DNA from: Caryophanales bacterium | Lineage (GTDB): Bacteria > Bacillota_I > Bacilli_A > RF39 > UBA660 | Length of the DNA stretch: 48,239 bases | Assembly: GCA_016282155.1 (NCBI GenBank) | Contig: JAEEJY010000012.1 | Span: forward strand, 1 to 48,239 | Direction of reading: 5' to 3' | Part shown: positions 9,663 through 17,808 of the stretch, piece by piece | Layout: each line of letters begins with the position of its first letter | How positions within the stretch are numbered: position 1 is the first letter of the stretch | The notes under the pieces: generated by a model | Databases searched by the model: none | The model's input: only the letters and a program-made list of their open reading frames with translations | What the model was told of the DNA's origin: nothing | Position numbers and translations under genes: made by a program

Positions 9663-9668
9663 TATAAT
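9663..9668 (+). promoter_or_regulatory. Extended -10 box of the glycosyltransferase gene
   Basis: TGTTATAAT ends 15 bases before the ATG at 9684, with GGGAGTGGTGAT between. A TTTACA lies upstream but with a long 20-base spacer, so the extended -10 probably carries most of the signal. The mRNA leader would be under 12 bases. Confidence 0.55.
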
Positions 9669-9683
9669 GGGAGTGGTGATTTT

Positions 9684-11159
9684 ATGGATACTATTTTAAA
9701 TGCGATAGGATATGGTTATCCTGTTGGTAAAATTATATATAATGCCTTAGGAGTTGCGGTATCAATATTCTCTTTTCATAAATTAGCATACGCAATTATT
9801 GGTTTATTCTTTACAAGAAAATTTAAAGAAGCTAAAAACAAACATAAATATGCGATTTGTATAGCCGCAAGAAATGAAGAACAAGTAATTGGTAACTTAA
9901 TTGATAGTATAGATAAACAAGACTATCCTAAAGACTTATTAACAATTTTTGTTGTTGCTGATAACTGTACTGATAAAACAGCAGAAATTGCGCGTAAAAA
10001 AGGTTGTATCGTTTATGAAAGATTTGATGATAAACATAAAACTAAGGGATATGCCTTACAATATCTATTTAAAAATATTGAAAAAGATTATAAAACTAAT
10101 TCTTTTGAAGGATACTTTATCTTTGATGCCGATAACTTACTTAAAGAAGACTATGTAAGTCGTATGAATGACGCATTTGATAGTGGTGAAAAACTTATCA
10201 CAAGTTATCGTAATACTAAGAATTTTGATGAGAACTATATGGCATCAACATTTGCTATTCACTGGATTCGTTCAATAAGACAAAACCACCGTGCTAGATC
10301 ATTCTTACATTTAGCGACTAATATTCAAGGTACTGGTTTCTTATTTAGTAATGAAATTGTAGCTGATGGTTGGAAATACACAAGTTTAACAGAAGATAGA
10401 GCCTTAACTGCCGATGCAGTATCGCAAGGATATCAAATATCATATCAAGATAAAGCAATGTTCTATGATGAACAACCTACTAAGTTTAGTGTTGTATGGC
10501 GTCAACGTGTTAGATGGCGTAAAGGACACTTACAAGCATTTGTTGAGACTGGTCCACAATTATTCTTAAATATCTTCTTTGGTAAAAAGTTTGTTAAAGT
10601 TAACTGGAATAAAAATAAAAAGAAAGAAACTAAATTATATAAACGAATCTTAGAATCTATAAGACATAGATTTGCTAGTTTTGATACTTTTGGTCAATTA
10701 ATTCCTGGATCAGTTATATCTATATTTAAATGGTTGATTGTAAGTATTATTATGTATAGTTGTTACTGTTATGGTAATGGACTTAACAAACCTCTTATCA
10801 CAACATCTAACTATTTAGGAAAAGCCTTAGTATATTTATTTGGTAATAAAATAATTAATTTAAATCCTGGATATCAAGCTTTATATATGAGTATTTTAGT
10901 TACTATATTAGCTCGAATTATCTACCGTTTATCAGAGTACTTTAAAAACTGTTTATACGCTGTTTATATCTTCATCATTGAAAGAAAAAATATAATTAAG
11001 ATTAAATGGTACAAGAAAGTTCTATATACCTTTACCTGGCCATTATTTGACGCCATAACAAGATATGCAACAGTAGTAGCTTTATTTAAAAAAGTTGAAT
11101 GGGATAGAATTCCACATGAATCTAAAGTAACTATAAATGATATTAACTTAAAAAGATAA
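9684..11159 (+). CDS. Membrane-bound family 2 glycosyltransferase (processive type)
   Basis: A 491-residue enzyme of the GT2 group that includes poly-N-acetylglucosamine, hyaluronan and cellulose synthases; it probably builds a surface polysaccharide or glycolipid. An N-terminal membrane segment (about residues 15-42) precedes the GT-A domain: CIAARNEEQVIGNLI, VVADNCTD, FDADN (metal-binding DxD), GTGFLFS, TEDRALTADAV (catalytic ED) and QRVRWRKGH (the QxxRW product-binding motif). Two to four hydrophobic helices follow (about 345-460). The acceptor and sugar cannot be read from sequence. It is convergent with the LTA-synthase-like gene, another envelope enzyme, and the two share a terminator. 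Confidence 0.88.
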   Translation: MDTILNAIGYGYPVGKIIYNALGVAVSIFSFHKLAYAIIGLFFTRKFKEAKNKHKYAICIAARNEEQVIGNLIDSIDKQDYPKDLLTIFVVADNCTDKTAEIARKKGCIVYERFDDKHKTKGYALQYLFKNIEKDYKTNSFEGYFIFDADNLLKEDYVSRMNDAFDSGEKLITSYRNTKNFDENYMASTFAIHWIRSIRQNHRARSFLHLATNIQGTGFLFSNEIVADGWKYTSLTEDRALTADAVSQGYQISYQDKAMFYDEQPTKFSVVWRQRVRWRKGHLQAFVETGPQLFLNIFFGKKFVKVNWNKNKKKETKLYKRILESIRHRFASFDTFGQLIPGSVISIFKWLIVSIIMYSCYCYGNGLNKPLITTSNYLGKALVYLFGNKIINLNPGYQALYMSILVTILARIIYRLSEYFKNCLYAVYIFIIERKNIIKIKWYKKVLYTFTWPLFDAITRYATVVALFKKVEWDRIPHESKVTINDINLKR

Positions 11160-11160
11160 T

Positions 11161-11188
11161 AAAAAAGATATGTTTTACATATCTTTTT
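11161..11188. terminator. Bidirectional terminator between convergent genes
   Basis: AAAAGATATG and CATATCTTTT form a 10-bp stem with loop TTTTA, flanked by A and T runs, so it can end both the glycosyltransferase mRNA and the opposing sulfatase-type gene mRNA. Confidence 0.85.
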
Positions 11189-13025
11189 ATTTTTTCTTAA
11201 AATAGTCATATTTTAAAGCTAAATCATTTTTCTTAGTAATATAACTAATATATTCATTATTTGTATTTATACTATCATTCATAGTAGTTACTGTACTATC
11301 ATAATATGTTTTACCATCATACCAAGAATAATCACTAAAGAAAACAATTTCTTTATAGTTAGGATCAAAGATATCTTCCCCGATATAATTATTCTTATTA
11401 TATTCATAACCATACATATTTAAGATTGTAGGTAAAATGTTTAACTGTGATGTTACCTTATACACATCATTATGTTTAATACCCTTACTCCAAATAAACA
11501 TAGGAGTACGATTAATTAAATTATTTGACGTATTTTTATATTTATCTAAAATAGTTTTATCAGAAATAGTATATAAATAATGGTCTGTTACTACTAGAAT
11601 AGCGGTATTATCTAATTTATCATTAGCTTCTAACTTATCAAGTAATAAACCGATAAAGTCATCAGTTTCTTTAGCTTGACGGTAAACACATTCTTCTTCC
11701 GTATGCGGATTAGTATCTCCATCCATATCTAGAAGCATCTTACATACCCCTTTACTACTACTAAAAGGTAAATGTCCTGAGTATGTAATAATATAATCAA
11801 CAAACTTATCTTCCATCATTAAATCAGAAAATTCTGTATTATTAATTAACTCTGTATCTAATTCATATTTATCATCAGTATAGTCATACATATCAGCTAA
11901 ACCATAATAATTATCATAGCCCCAGTTTTTATAGTTAATTGTACGGGAATAGAATTCTCCGGTGTTCATGTGGAAAGCATTTACTTTATAGCCATCATTT
12001 TTAAAGATATTAGCTAAAGAATATTTAAAATTATTCTTATTAAAAGTATAAGCATTCTTTGTATAACTTAATGGAGTTATAAAACCTGTGTTAATTGCAA
12101 ATTCTGAATTAAAAGTAGATCCTCCTCCATTATAATAACTATAATGATTATTAAAATTAATACCTTCATTCATTAAACGATAAATATTTGGTGTATGTTC
12201 TTTAGAAACTATCCAGCTATCTAAACCTTCAAGTTGAATGATAATTAAATTCTTATCTTTAAATATACCTGTATAAGAATTAGTTGTATTCTTTTCTTCT
12301 TTATATGCTTCATTTAAGAAATCTAATTCTTCTTTAGTTATCTTAACACTAGGTTTTAAGTAATTAACATAGAAGTTTCTTATATTGTATTCATAGAATC
12401 CGGCGATTCTAAGGCACTTATTACTATCATTAAAATTATAATATATATTTCTTTCGTTCTTCCAGCTAGACCATTTTAATGATTTATTAGCTTTTCCTAA
12501 TAATAATGGTGTGATAGCATGAACTAAAGTAAATATTACAAGTACACCGACAATGTATTTATAATTATTTTTCTTATTTTTAGGGAAAAATTTAACCGCT
12601 ACTATTAAATTGATTACTAATACGATAAAACATATATAAACAAATGGATTACAGTTTAAGATTGTATCTAAGAAGTATCCACTTCCTTCTTTAGCAGATC
12701 CAAGTAATACATAATCAAATACTGTTTTTGTCATCGAAAAATATATATTATTTAATAAAAATATAAATAACCAGAAAGACGTTAAAACTATATAGATAAT
12801 TTTACCTATCTTTTCTTTAAAAGATACACTTAATCCAAATATTAAGAATATATAACATATATCAAATAATATAGGTACAAAGAAAGCCTTAACATTATAG
12901 TTTATCGTATACATTAATAAACTATTAAAGATTGGTATAAAAAGTAATGGTACTAGCATTAATATATATCTACCATACTTAAGAACAAACTTTATTTGTT
13001 TAATACGATTCATTAATTTTTTCAT
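11187..13025 (-). CDS. LTA synthase family sulfatase (LtaS-like)
   Basis: Membrane enzyme of the alkaline phosphatase/sulfatase superfamily that probably adds glycerol-phosphate units to lipoteichoic acid or a related lipid. Five N-terminal membrane helices (about residues 15-180) precede an extracellular domain. Catalytic features of LtaS are visible: IIQLEGLDSW (metal-binding Glu), GGGSTFNSEFA (nucleophile Thr), HMNTGEFYSR, and VVTDHY (metal-binding Asp-His). Its 612 residues match the family. The ATG has GGGTGATAAA upstream and a TATAAT at 13050-13055. Primase versus synthase function cannot be told apart here. Confidence 0.9.
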   Translation of the reverse strand: MKKLMNRIKQIKFVLKYGRYILMLVPLLFIPIFNSLLMYTINYNVKAFFVPILFDICYIFLIFGLSVSFKEKIGKIIYIVLTSFWLFIFLLNNIYFSMTKTVFDYVLLGSAKEGSGYFLDTILNCNPFVYICFIVLVINLIVAVKFFPKNKKNNYKYIVGVLVIFTLVHAITPLLLGKANKSLKWSSWKNERNIYYNFNDSNKCLRIAGFYEYNIRNFYVNYLKPSVKITKEELDFLNEAYKEEKNTTNSYTGIFKDKNLIIIQLEGLDSWIVSKEHTPNIYRLMNEGINFNNHYSYYNGGGSTFNSEFAINTGFITPLSYTKNAYTFNKNNFKYSLANIFKNDGYKVNAFHMNTGEFYSRTINYKNWGYDNYYGLADMYDYTDDKYELDTELINNTEFSDLMMEDKFVDYIITYSGHLPFSSSKGVCKMLLDMDGDTNPHTEEECVYRQAKETDDFIGLLLDKLEANDKLDNTAILVVTDHYLYTISDKTILDKYKNTSNNLINRTPMFIWSKGIKHNDVYKVTSQLNILPTILNMYGYEYNKNNYIGEDIFDPNYKEIVFFSDYSWYDGKTYYDSTVTTMNDSINTNNEYISYITKKNDLALKYDYFKKK

Positions 13026-13049
13026 TTTATCACCCTTCTACCATAAAAT

Positions 13050-13055
13050 ATTATA
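13050..13055 (-). promoter_or_regulatory. -10 box of the LtaS-like gene
   Basis: TATAAT on the minus strand, 24 bases before the ATG at 13025, giving a leader of about 17 bases that holds little besides the ribosome binding site. Confidence 0.5.
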
Positions 13056-13071
13056 TCATAATTAGAAATAA

Positions 13072-13122
13072 AAAAACATAAATTACTACTTGCTAGAAGC
13101 ATATAGTAATTCATGTTTTTTC
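13072..13122 (-). terminator. Terminator of the 190-aa gene, long stem
   Basis: On the minus strand ACATGAATTACTA pairs with TAGTAATTTATGT (one wobble) around a loop of about 15 bases, followed by seven Ts. The upstream arm lies inside the last codons of the gene. Confidence 0.75.
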
Positions 13123-13658
13123 TCTTTAACACTTACTTTTTCTAAACCTGTTATTAATAAAGCTTCTTTATAATAACTATTTAATTTATCAAAATCATAA
13201 TCAGAATTATCTTTATATTCATCAATAGAAGTACGTAAATCTTCTAGTACTTTTTTCTTTGTTCTAATAGTTATATCTGGGATAAAACCGGCTGTTTTAG
13301 CTAGTATATTAATTCTTCTTTCAAAAGGAACTAATTCTAAATCTCTTTCATAATTTCTTAAGTCAACAAGAGCAGTATTATCACCATCAATAATTCTATT
13401 TAAAATGTCTACTAATTTTGGACTTCTTTTCTTTTTAATACGCATTGTAACAATAAATGGAGCTCCCACAAATATTCCTTGTTTATATACAGGTTCTTCT
13501 AATAATTCATAAATAGGTTCCCCTAATTCATTTTTCTTAGAAAAATATTCTCTATCTAGATCATATCTTGTGTACGCAAAAGCCTCCATAGTTTCATAAC
13601 TATAGATAGGACAATTCATAATAATATTATTTCTTAATTTTATTAAATTTTTAGTCAT
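13086..13658 (-). CDS. Hypothetical protein, 190 aa
   Basis: I do not recognise this protein. It is soluble, slightly basic and without membrane segments. Visible pieces are ALVDLRNYERDLELVPFERR in the middle and a charged helical C-terminal third (TIRTKKKVLEDLRTSIDEYK), together with conserved-looking Pro/Gly turns (GEPIYELLEEPVYKQGIFVG). It starts after GGAGTGATATT, has its own extended -10 (TGTTATAAT at 13680-13685) and its own terminator, so it is probably a monocistronic real gene. Its place between an envelope enzyme gene and engB does not reveal a function. Confidence 0.65.
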   Translation of the reverse strand: MTKNLIKLRNNIIMNCPIYSYETMEAFAYTRYDLDREYFSKKNELGEPIYELLEEPVYKQGIFVGAPFIVTMRIKKKRSPKLVDILNRIIDGDNTALVDLRNYERDLELVPFERRINILAKTAGFIPDITIRTKKKVLEDLRTSIDEYKDNSDYDFDKLNSYYKEALLITGLEKVSVKEKKHELLYASSK

Positions 13659-13679
13659 AATATCACTCCAAGGCCTAGT

Positions 13680-13685
13680 ATTATA
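13680..13685 (-). promoter_or_regulatory. Extended -10 box of the 190-aa gene
   Basis: TGTTATAAT on the minus strand, 21 bases before the ATG at 13658. Confidence 0.5.
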
Positions 13686-13711
13686 ACATATATTTAATAA
13701 AATGCAAATTA

Positions 13712-13740
13712 AAAAGAACTAGATAGTTCTTTTAATTTTT
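13712..13740 (-). terminator. Terminator overlapping the end of engB
   Basis: AAAAGAACT pairs with AGTTCTTTT around ATCT on the minus strand, followed by a T-rich stretch. The stop codon of engB lies within the hairpin. Confidence 0.75.
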
Positions 13741-14300
13741 TTGGATATATCTTCTTTACCTAGCTTAGTAACATTAGAGAACATTACAAAGTCATCTCCT
13801 ACTACTAAGTCAAGACTATCAACTAGCATAGCTCTTTGAGCTTGTTGCTTTGTTACTCCTATTTTATCAGTCTTAGTAGCAACGATAGTTACAGGTATTT
13901 TATAATGTTTTAAGTATTCATACATTTGAATATCGTCATTAGTTGGTTTATGTCTAAAATCAATAAGCATGAAAACATTTTTTAAATTTGGTCTTGTTGT
14001 TAAATAATCTTCCATCATTAAACCAAATTTCTTTTGTTTTGTTTTACTTAGATTAGTAAAACCATATCCCGGAGCATCTACTAAATAAAACTCATTATTT
14101 ATTAAATAAAAATTAATAGTTTGGGTTTTACCTGGATTAGCTGATGTACGAGCATAATTTTTACGATTAATTAATGTATTTATAAAAGAACTTTTACCTA
14201 CATTACTTCTCCCTACCATTAAAAATTCAGGTTTATTATCTGTAGGATATTGGCTTCTTCTTACAGCACTTATTTTTAATTCTACTGAAGTTATCTTCAT
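13719..14300 (-). CDS. engB: Ribosome biogenesis GTP-binding protein EngB (YsxC/YihA)
   Basis: Essential GTPase for late 50S assembly. The order of motifs is diagnostic: GRSNVGKSSFIN (G1), KTQTINFY (G2), DAPGYGF (G3) and ATKTDK (G4). Its 193 residues match the family. The start follows TAGGTGATAGT and a TATAAT at 14316-14321 only 15 bases upstream. In many Firmicutes engB follows lon or clpX; here it stands alone with its own promoter and terminator. Confidence 0.97.
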   Translation of the reverse strand: MKITSVELKISAVRRSQYPTDNKPEFLMVGRSNVGKSSFINTLINRKNYARTSANPGKTQTINFYLINNEFYLVDAPGYGFTNLSKTKQKKFGLMMEDYLTTRPNLKNVFMLIDFRHKPTNDDIQMYEYLKHYKIPVTIVATKTDKIGVTKQQAQRAMLVDSLDLVVGDDFVMFSNVTKLGKEDISKKIKRTI

Positions 14301-14345
14301 ACTATCACCTACTTAATTATATCATATATTCACTACATTTAAGAT

Positions 14346-14370
14346 AAAAAATAGCAGTTACCCGCTATTT
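14346..14370 (-). terminator. Terminator of the prepilin-like gene
   Basis: AAATAGC and GCTATTT form a 7-bp stem with loop GGGTAACT, followed by TTT on the minus strand; it overlaps the stop codon of the gene at 14365. Confidence 0.75.
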
Positions 14371-14739
14371 AACTAAACTAGTTCCTTTAGTTTCATCATA
14401 ATTGAAACTCATATCCCATGATGGGTTTGTACAGTTAGTTGCTTTTTCTACCATACCATTTTCAATTACATAGCTATCACATACTATTTTATCTTTAGCT
14501 GGTAGTGTAAGACCTGTGATATCTCCACCATCATACATTTTTAAATTATTACCAGAATTAAATGCTTCTTCCGTAATTGCACTTTCTATATTTTTAATAT
14601 GCGCTTCAACGCTTCGAGCGTTTGATCCAATCTTTGAATCCGCAATTGAATTATTAACAATAGGAGTTATTATTAAAGCTATTACCGCTAGTATTATAAT
14701 AACTGCCATTAATTCGATTAATGTAAAACCCTTTTTCAT
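14365..14739 (-). CDS. Type IV pilin-like prepilin (class III signal), 124 aa
   Basis: A small pseudopilin-like protein. Its N-terminus, MKKGFTLIELMAVIIIL, is the textbook prepilin-peptidase site: cleavage after Gly4, Glu at +5 of the mature chain, then a hydrophobic helix to about residue 28. The mature domain is short, with two cysteines (CDSY and CTNPSW) that may form a disulfide outside the cell. No comG/pil ATPase, membrane platform or prepilin peptidase gene is present in the window, so the machinery must be encoded elsewhere if the protein is assembled. It is not in a visible operon. Confidence 0.85.
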   Translation of the reverse strand: MKKGFTLIELMAVIIILAVIALIITPIVNNSIADSKIGSNARSVEAHIKNIESAITEEAFNSGNNLKMYDGGDITGLTLPAKDKIVCDSYVIENGMVEKATNCTNPSWDMSFNYDETKGTSLVK

Positions 14740-14783
14740 ATTTACCTACCTTCTTCTAATATAATAATATCATAAGAAAATAA

Positions 14784-14810
14784 AAAAGCAAACTTAATTA
14801 GTTTGCTTTT
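14784..14810 (-). terminator. Terminator of the 275-aa gene, near-copy of the ssrA terminator
   Basis: AAAAGCAAAC and GTTTGCTTTT form a 10-bp stem around a 7-base AT loop, with a T run on the minus strand. The first 13 bases of this element on the plus strand (AAAAAAGCAAACT) and the second arm match the ssrA terminator at 15697-15724. Confidence 0.85.
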
Positions 14811-15637
14811 TACTTTCTTATTATTGCTTGCTTACTTTCACCTGAATTTTCGGATAACCATAAATACAAATCAATCTCTTCTATTTTAAAAGTTCCATTT
14901 ATTTTTTCATATCTTGCGGCTACTTCTTCTTTAGATACACTTAATATTTTTAATAACCTATTAGCCATAACTGATAAATCTACCTTTGGATCTAACATAT
15001 CAATAATAGCATCTAATTGATAATCATATTCCATTGCAATTTTAGGGTCTTGACCAAGCCACTCAATTATATGTCTCGGAAACATTCTTTCTTTAGCTTT
15101 GTCAAAAAATGCAACACACTCATTAATTTTATTCATAAGAGTTGTTATAAATTCATAAACATCTGAAGCCTCAAATCCCTGTAATTCTTTTTGATATTGG
15201 TTTATAAAATATTTCTGAGTTTGCCCTCCTAAAAAACTAATATAAGATAAAAGAAAAACATAAATATCCCTCCAATCAGCAATTACAATTTGACCATTAA
15301 CAAGCATATCATAAGGATCGCCATGTTTCACCTGCAATATATCAACTCTGTTTGATAATTCAACTAATTGTTTTAAACTAAATCCTTGAAAAGGAATCGG
15401 CAATCTACCATTAACACTTTCATATTCTTCCCTAATTGCATCTACTAATTGTACTGAAGGCACATGATTTTCTACACCCATTATGTTGTAATTTTCATCT
15501 AAAAAAACAGCATTATTTTCCTTTAACGAAGTTAAAACTATTACATTTCCTAATAATTCAAAATTATCTGGATCTAATTTAAGTAAACGACATCTTTGCC
15601 TAAAATTAAAGTCATTCCATAAATCATTTTTAGTCAT
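14810..15637 (-). CDS. Unknown 275-aa protein encoded just downstream of ssrA
   Basis: I do not recognise this protein. It looks mainly alpha-helical and soluble, with a beta-rich N-terminal section (NFELLGNVIVLTSLKENNAV), a helical core with aromatic residues (WRDIYVFLLSYISFLGG) and the sequence FPRHIIEWLGQDP. No known catalytic motif, signal peptide or DNA-binding motif is obvious. It has its own signals: TGCTATTAT at 15659-15664, GAGGTG before the ATG, and a terminator. It lies between ssrA and a prepilin gene and is flanked by near-identical terminators, which suggests insertion behind ssrA, a common integration site. No integrase is present, and its base composition is not clearly different by eye. 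Confidence 0.65.
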   Translation of the reverse strand: MTKNDLWNDFNFRQRCRLLKLDPDNFELLGNVIVLTSLKENNAVFLDENYNIMGVENHVPSVQLVDAIREEYESVNGRLPIPFQGFSLKQLVELSNRVDILQVKHGDPYDMLVNGQIVIADWRDIYVFLLSYISFLGGQTQKYFINQYQKELQGFEASDVYEFITTLMNKINECVAFFDKAKERMFPRHIIEWLGQDPKIAMEYDYQLDAIIDMLDPKVDLSVMANRLLKILSVSKEEVAARYEKINGTFKIEEIDLYLWLSENSGESKQAIIRK

Positions 15638-15696
15638 ACTAACACCTCATAGTAATTTATAATAGCACATTTTATTTATATTTAAAACATTTTTAT

Positions 15697-15724
15697 ACAA
15701 AAAAGCAAACTATTAAGTTTGCTT
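15697..15724 (-). terminator. Terminator of ssrA
   Basis: On the minus strand AAGCAAAC and GTTTGCTT pair around TTAATA, followed by six Ts, starting 13 bases after the mature tmRNA 3' end. Confidence 0.85.
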
Positions 15725-15737
15725 GTAATTACATATA

Positions 15738-16082
15738 TGGTGGAGTCGAGGGGAATTGAACCCCTGTCCGAAAATACCACAACAGAAACGTCTACAAGTT
15801 TAGTTAATTGATTAAGTGTCCTAATATCTAAGTCAATTAACAAACAAATATTAGTAATCCTATAAATCTTCATTATTGCTTATAGGAATCACAATAATAT
15901 ATCCTACTATGTCGAGCCTCTTATAATCCCCGTAGGAAAAAGACTAAAAGAAGCAGCCTTCTAAAATTCTATTAAGCGAAAGCTAATTGAGTTCTGTTTC
16001 CAGTTATTTTTTTGTGTACTTGAGGCGTTACATACCACTTGCAGTTTAAGCATTAATATTCCCGTCGAAGCCAAGCGACCCC
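15738..16082 (-). ncRNA. ssrA: tmRNA (SsrA)
   Basis: Transfer-messenger RNA that rescues stalled ribosomes with SmpB. The 5' end GGGGTCGC.. and the 3' end ..GCGACTCCACCA-type sequence (here ending CGACTCCACCA, with CCA encoded) form a 7-bp acceptor stem with one G-U pair. The T-arm GGGGTTCAATTCCCC is intact. The tag frame ends at a TAA (15974-15972) followed by TAG. Its last codons give TGNRTQLAFA, and reading further back gives VHKKI before that. The resume codon is uncertain. The tag ends AFA instead of the common ALAA. About 345 bases is normal. smpB lies directly upstream and RNase R is in the same cluster. Confidence 0.96.
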
Positions 16083-16095
16083 GAAAAACATAAGT

Positions 16096-16124
16096 ATTAT
16101 ATAACTTAATAATACCTATGTCAA
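16096..16124 (-). promoter_or_regulatory. Consensus sigma-A promoter of ssrA
   Basis: On the minus strand the -35 is TTGACA (16124-16119) and the -10 is TATAAT (16101-16096) with a 17-base spacer, a perfect consensus. Transcription would begin about 7 bases before the mature tmRNA 5' end. The -35 sits immediately after the smpB stop codon. Confidence 0.88.
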
Positions 16125-16125
16125 A

Positions 16126-16563
16126 CTAACGATATTTATATTCTTTTTCAAGATTTCTCTTAATATCTCTTTCTTTCATAGTCTCACGTTTATCATAGTT
16201 TTTCTTACCTCTTGCAAGACCGATTAATACTTTAGCTTTATTCTTTTTAAAGTATAGTTTTAAAGGTACTAAAGTTAAACCTTGAAGTTTTATCTTTTCA
16301 TCTAGTTTTAAAATTTCTTTTTTATGAAGAAGAAGTTTTCTTGTACGTGTTTCATCATGATTAAATATATTTCCTTCTTCATAACGACTTATATGCGTAT
16401 TTAATAAGAAGATCTCATTACCTCTTATAATCGCATAACTATCTTTTAAATTAACTTGTCCATTACGTACAGATTTGATTTCTGTTCCTGTTAGGACAAT
16501 ACCCGCTTCATATTCTTCTAGTATTTCATAATCAAATCGAGCTTTTCTATTTAATACTTCCAT
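16126..16563 (-). CDS. smpB: SsrA-binding protein SmpB
   Basis: RNA-binding partner of tmRNA in trans-translation. Family features are present in order: [20 protein letters not shown] at the start, [40 protein letters not shown], and the basic tail [15 protein letters not shown] that enters the mRNA channel. Its 145 residues are slightly short for the family but complete. It follows capA by 8 bases, with TAGGTGAT before the ATG, so it is probably co-transcribed with rnr and capA, while ssrA has its own promoter. Confidence 0.97.
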   Translation of the reverse strand: MEVLNRKARFDYEILEEYEAGIVLTGTEIKSVRNGQVNLKDSYAIIRGNEIFLLNTHISRYEEGNIFNHDETRTRKLLLHKKEILKLDEKIKLQGLTLVPLKLYFKKNKAKVLIGLARGKKNYDKRETMKERDIKRNLEKEYKYR

Positions 16564-16571
16564 AAAATCAC

Positions 16572-17795
16572 CTAATTAATAAAACCCACTTGGATTCTAC
16601 TATCATTCTTTGGGTTTAAATAAGCCTTATATTGAGCATATACACTTTGATAATTACTTAATATAGAATTATTTAATTTAGAAAATGGCATTACGCGATA
16701 GTTTTTATGGTTAACATCATGCGTATATACTAAATCAACTTTAGGATTTTCTATCTTTGTAGTTGTTTTACCATCTTCAACTTTCTTAACAATATCGAAA
16801 GCCGCAACTCCACCGATAGCACCCTTTAAGCCTTGCGAATATCTTTGATTTGATACCATGTTACCTAGCGAATATATTACCAACGTATCGCCTACATACT
16901 CAACTGGTTGGACAACGTGAGGATGAGTACCAATAATTACATCTACACCTAAACTATTTAAATATTTAGCTGCTTCTCTTTGATAATTATTAGTTTTACC
17001 TAGTTGATATTCTTCTCCCCAGTGCATTGCTACCATGATAATATCAACTTGATCTTTTACTTTCGCAATATCATTTGCGATAGTTTTCTTATAATTTTCG
17101 AAGTTTCCTTCACCCCATACATTTACAAGATAACTTTTAGGAACATTAATTCCATTAGTTCCGTATGTATAATTTAAGAAAGCAAATTTAATACCATTTT
17201 TTTCATAAACCATAACTTTATCTCTTTCAGCTTGAGATGTATAGGTACCTGCTTTAATAACATCAGTCTTACTATTCCAATAACTCATTGAGTGAAGAAT
17301 TCCTTTTTCTCCTTGATCCATAGCATGGTTAGTAGCTAACGATACCATATTATAACCAGCATCAATCATCGCATCCCCTACTTCGTCAGGAGAGTTAAAA
17401 TGTGGATAACCCGATAATCCCAAGTTTTTCCCACCTATAATTGTTTCTTGATTATAATATTTTAAATCATAACCTTTGGAAAATTCTTTAACATAACTAA
17501 ACATAGGTTTAAAATCATAAATATTATAGCCATCACTACCTTTTCTTCCAGTATCGGCATCCATATATAAATATCCATGAATTAAACAATCTCCTAATCC
17601 GATAAATGATAAACGATATACTTCATTTATTTCTTCCGGATTAGTTGTTTCTAGCATAATACTAGGTTTATTATTACCTAATGTAGCTTTGACAGTGTAA
17701 ATTGATAAAGCTATTAATAATACTACATAAAATAATATCACTAATTTTTTATGCTTCTTTTTTGTTTTTCTTCTTGTTGGCATATCTTTATCCAT
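16572..17795 (-). CDS. CapA family protein (poly-gamma-glutamate/capsule-type metallophosphatase fold)
   Basis: A 407-residue membrane-anchored protein of the CapA/PgsA family. A basic N-terminus ([10 protein letters not shown]) leads into one membrane helix (about residues 19-38), so the main domain is outside the cell. The calcineurin-like metal sites are visible: [40 protein letters not shown] and YSLGNMV. CapA homologues take part in poly-glutamate export or tethering, but no capB/capC lies nearby, so the substrate is unknown. It starts 13 bases after rnr, with AAGAGGTGG upstream, and is followed closely by smpB. Confidence 0.87.
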   Translation of the reverse strand: MDKDMPTRRKTKKKHKKLVILFYVVLLIALSIYTVKATLGNNKPSIMLETTNPEEINEVYRLSFIGLGDCLIHGYLYMDADTGRKGSDGYNIYDFKPMFSYVKEFSKGYDLKYYNQETIIGGKNLGLSGYPHFNSPDEVGDAMIDAGYNMVSLATNHAMDQGEKGILHSMSYWNSKTDVIKAGTYTSQAERDKVMVYEKNGIKFAFLNYTYGTNGINVPKSYLVNVWGEGNFENYKKTIANDIAKVKDQVDIIMVAMHWGEEYQLGKTNNYQREAAKYLNSLGVDVIIGTHPHVVQPVEYVGDTLVIYSLGNMVSNQRYSQGLKGAIGGVAAFDIVKKVEDGKTTTKIENPKVDLVYTHDVNHKNYRVMPFSKLNNSILSNYQSVYAQYKAYLNPKNDSRIQVGFIN

Positions 17796-17808
17796 ATTCC
17801 ACCTCTTT

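Noticed and set aside
15682-15873. 63-residue minus-strand ORF overlapping the end of ssrA
   Set aside because: It lies inside the tmRNA 3' half and its terminator, and has no ribosome binding site; it is a chance frame in a structured RNA gene.
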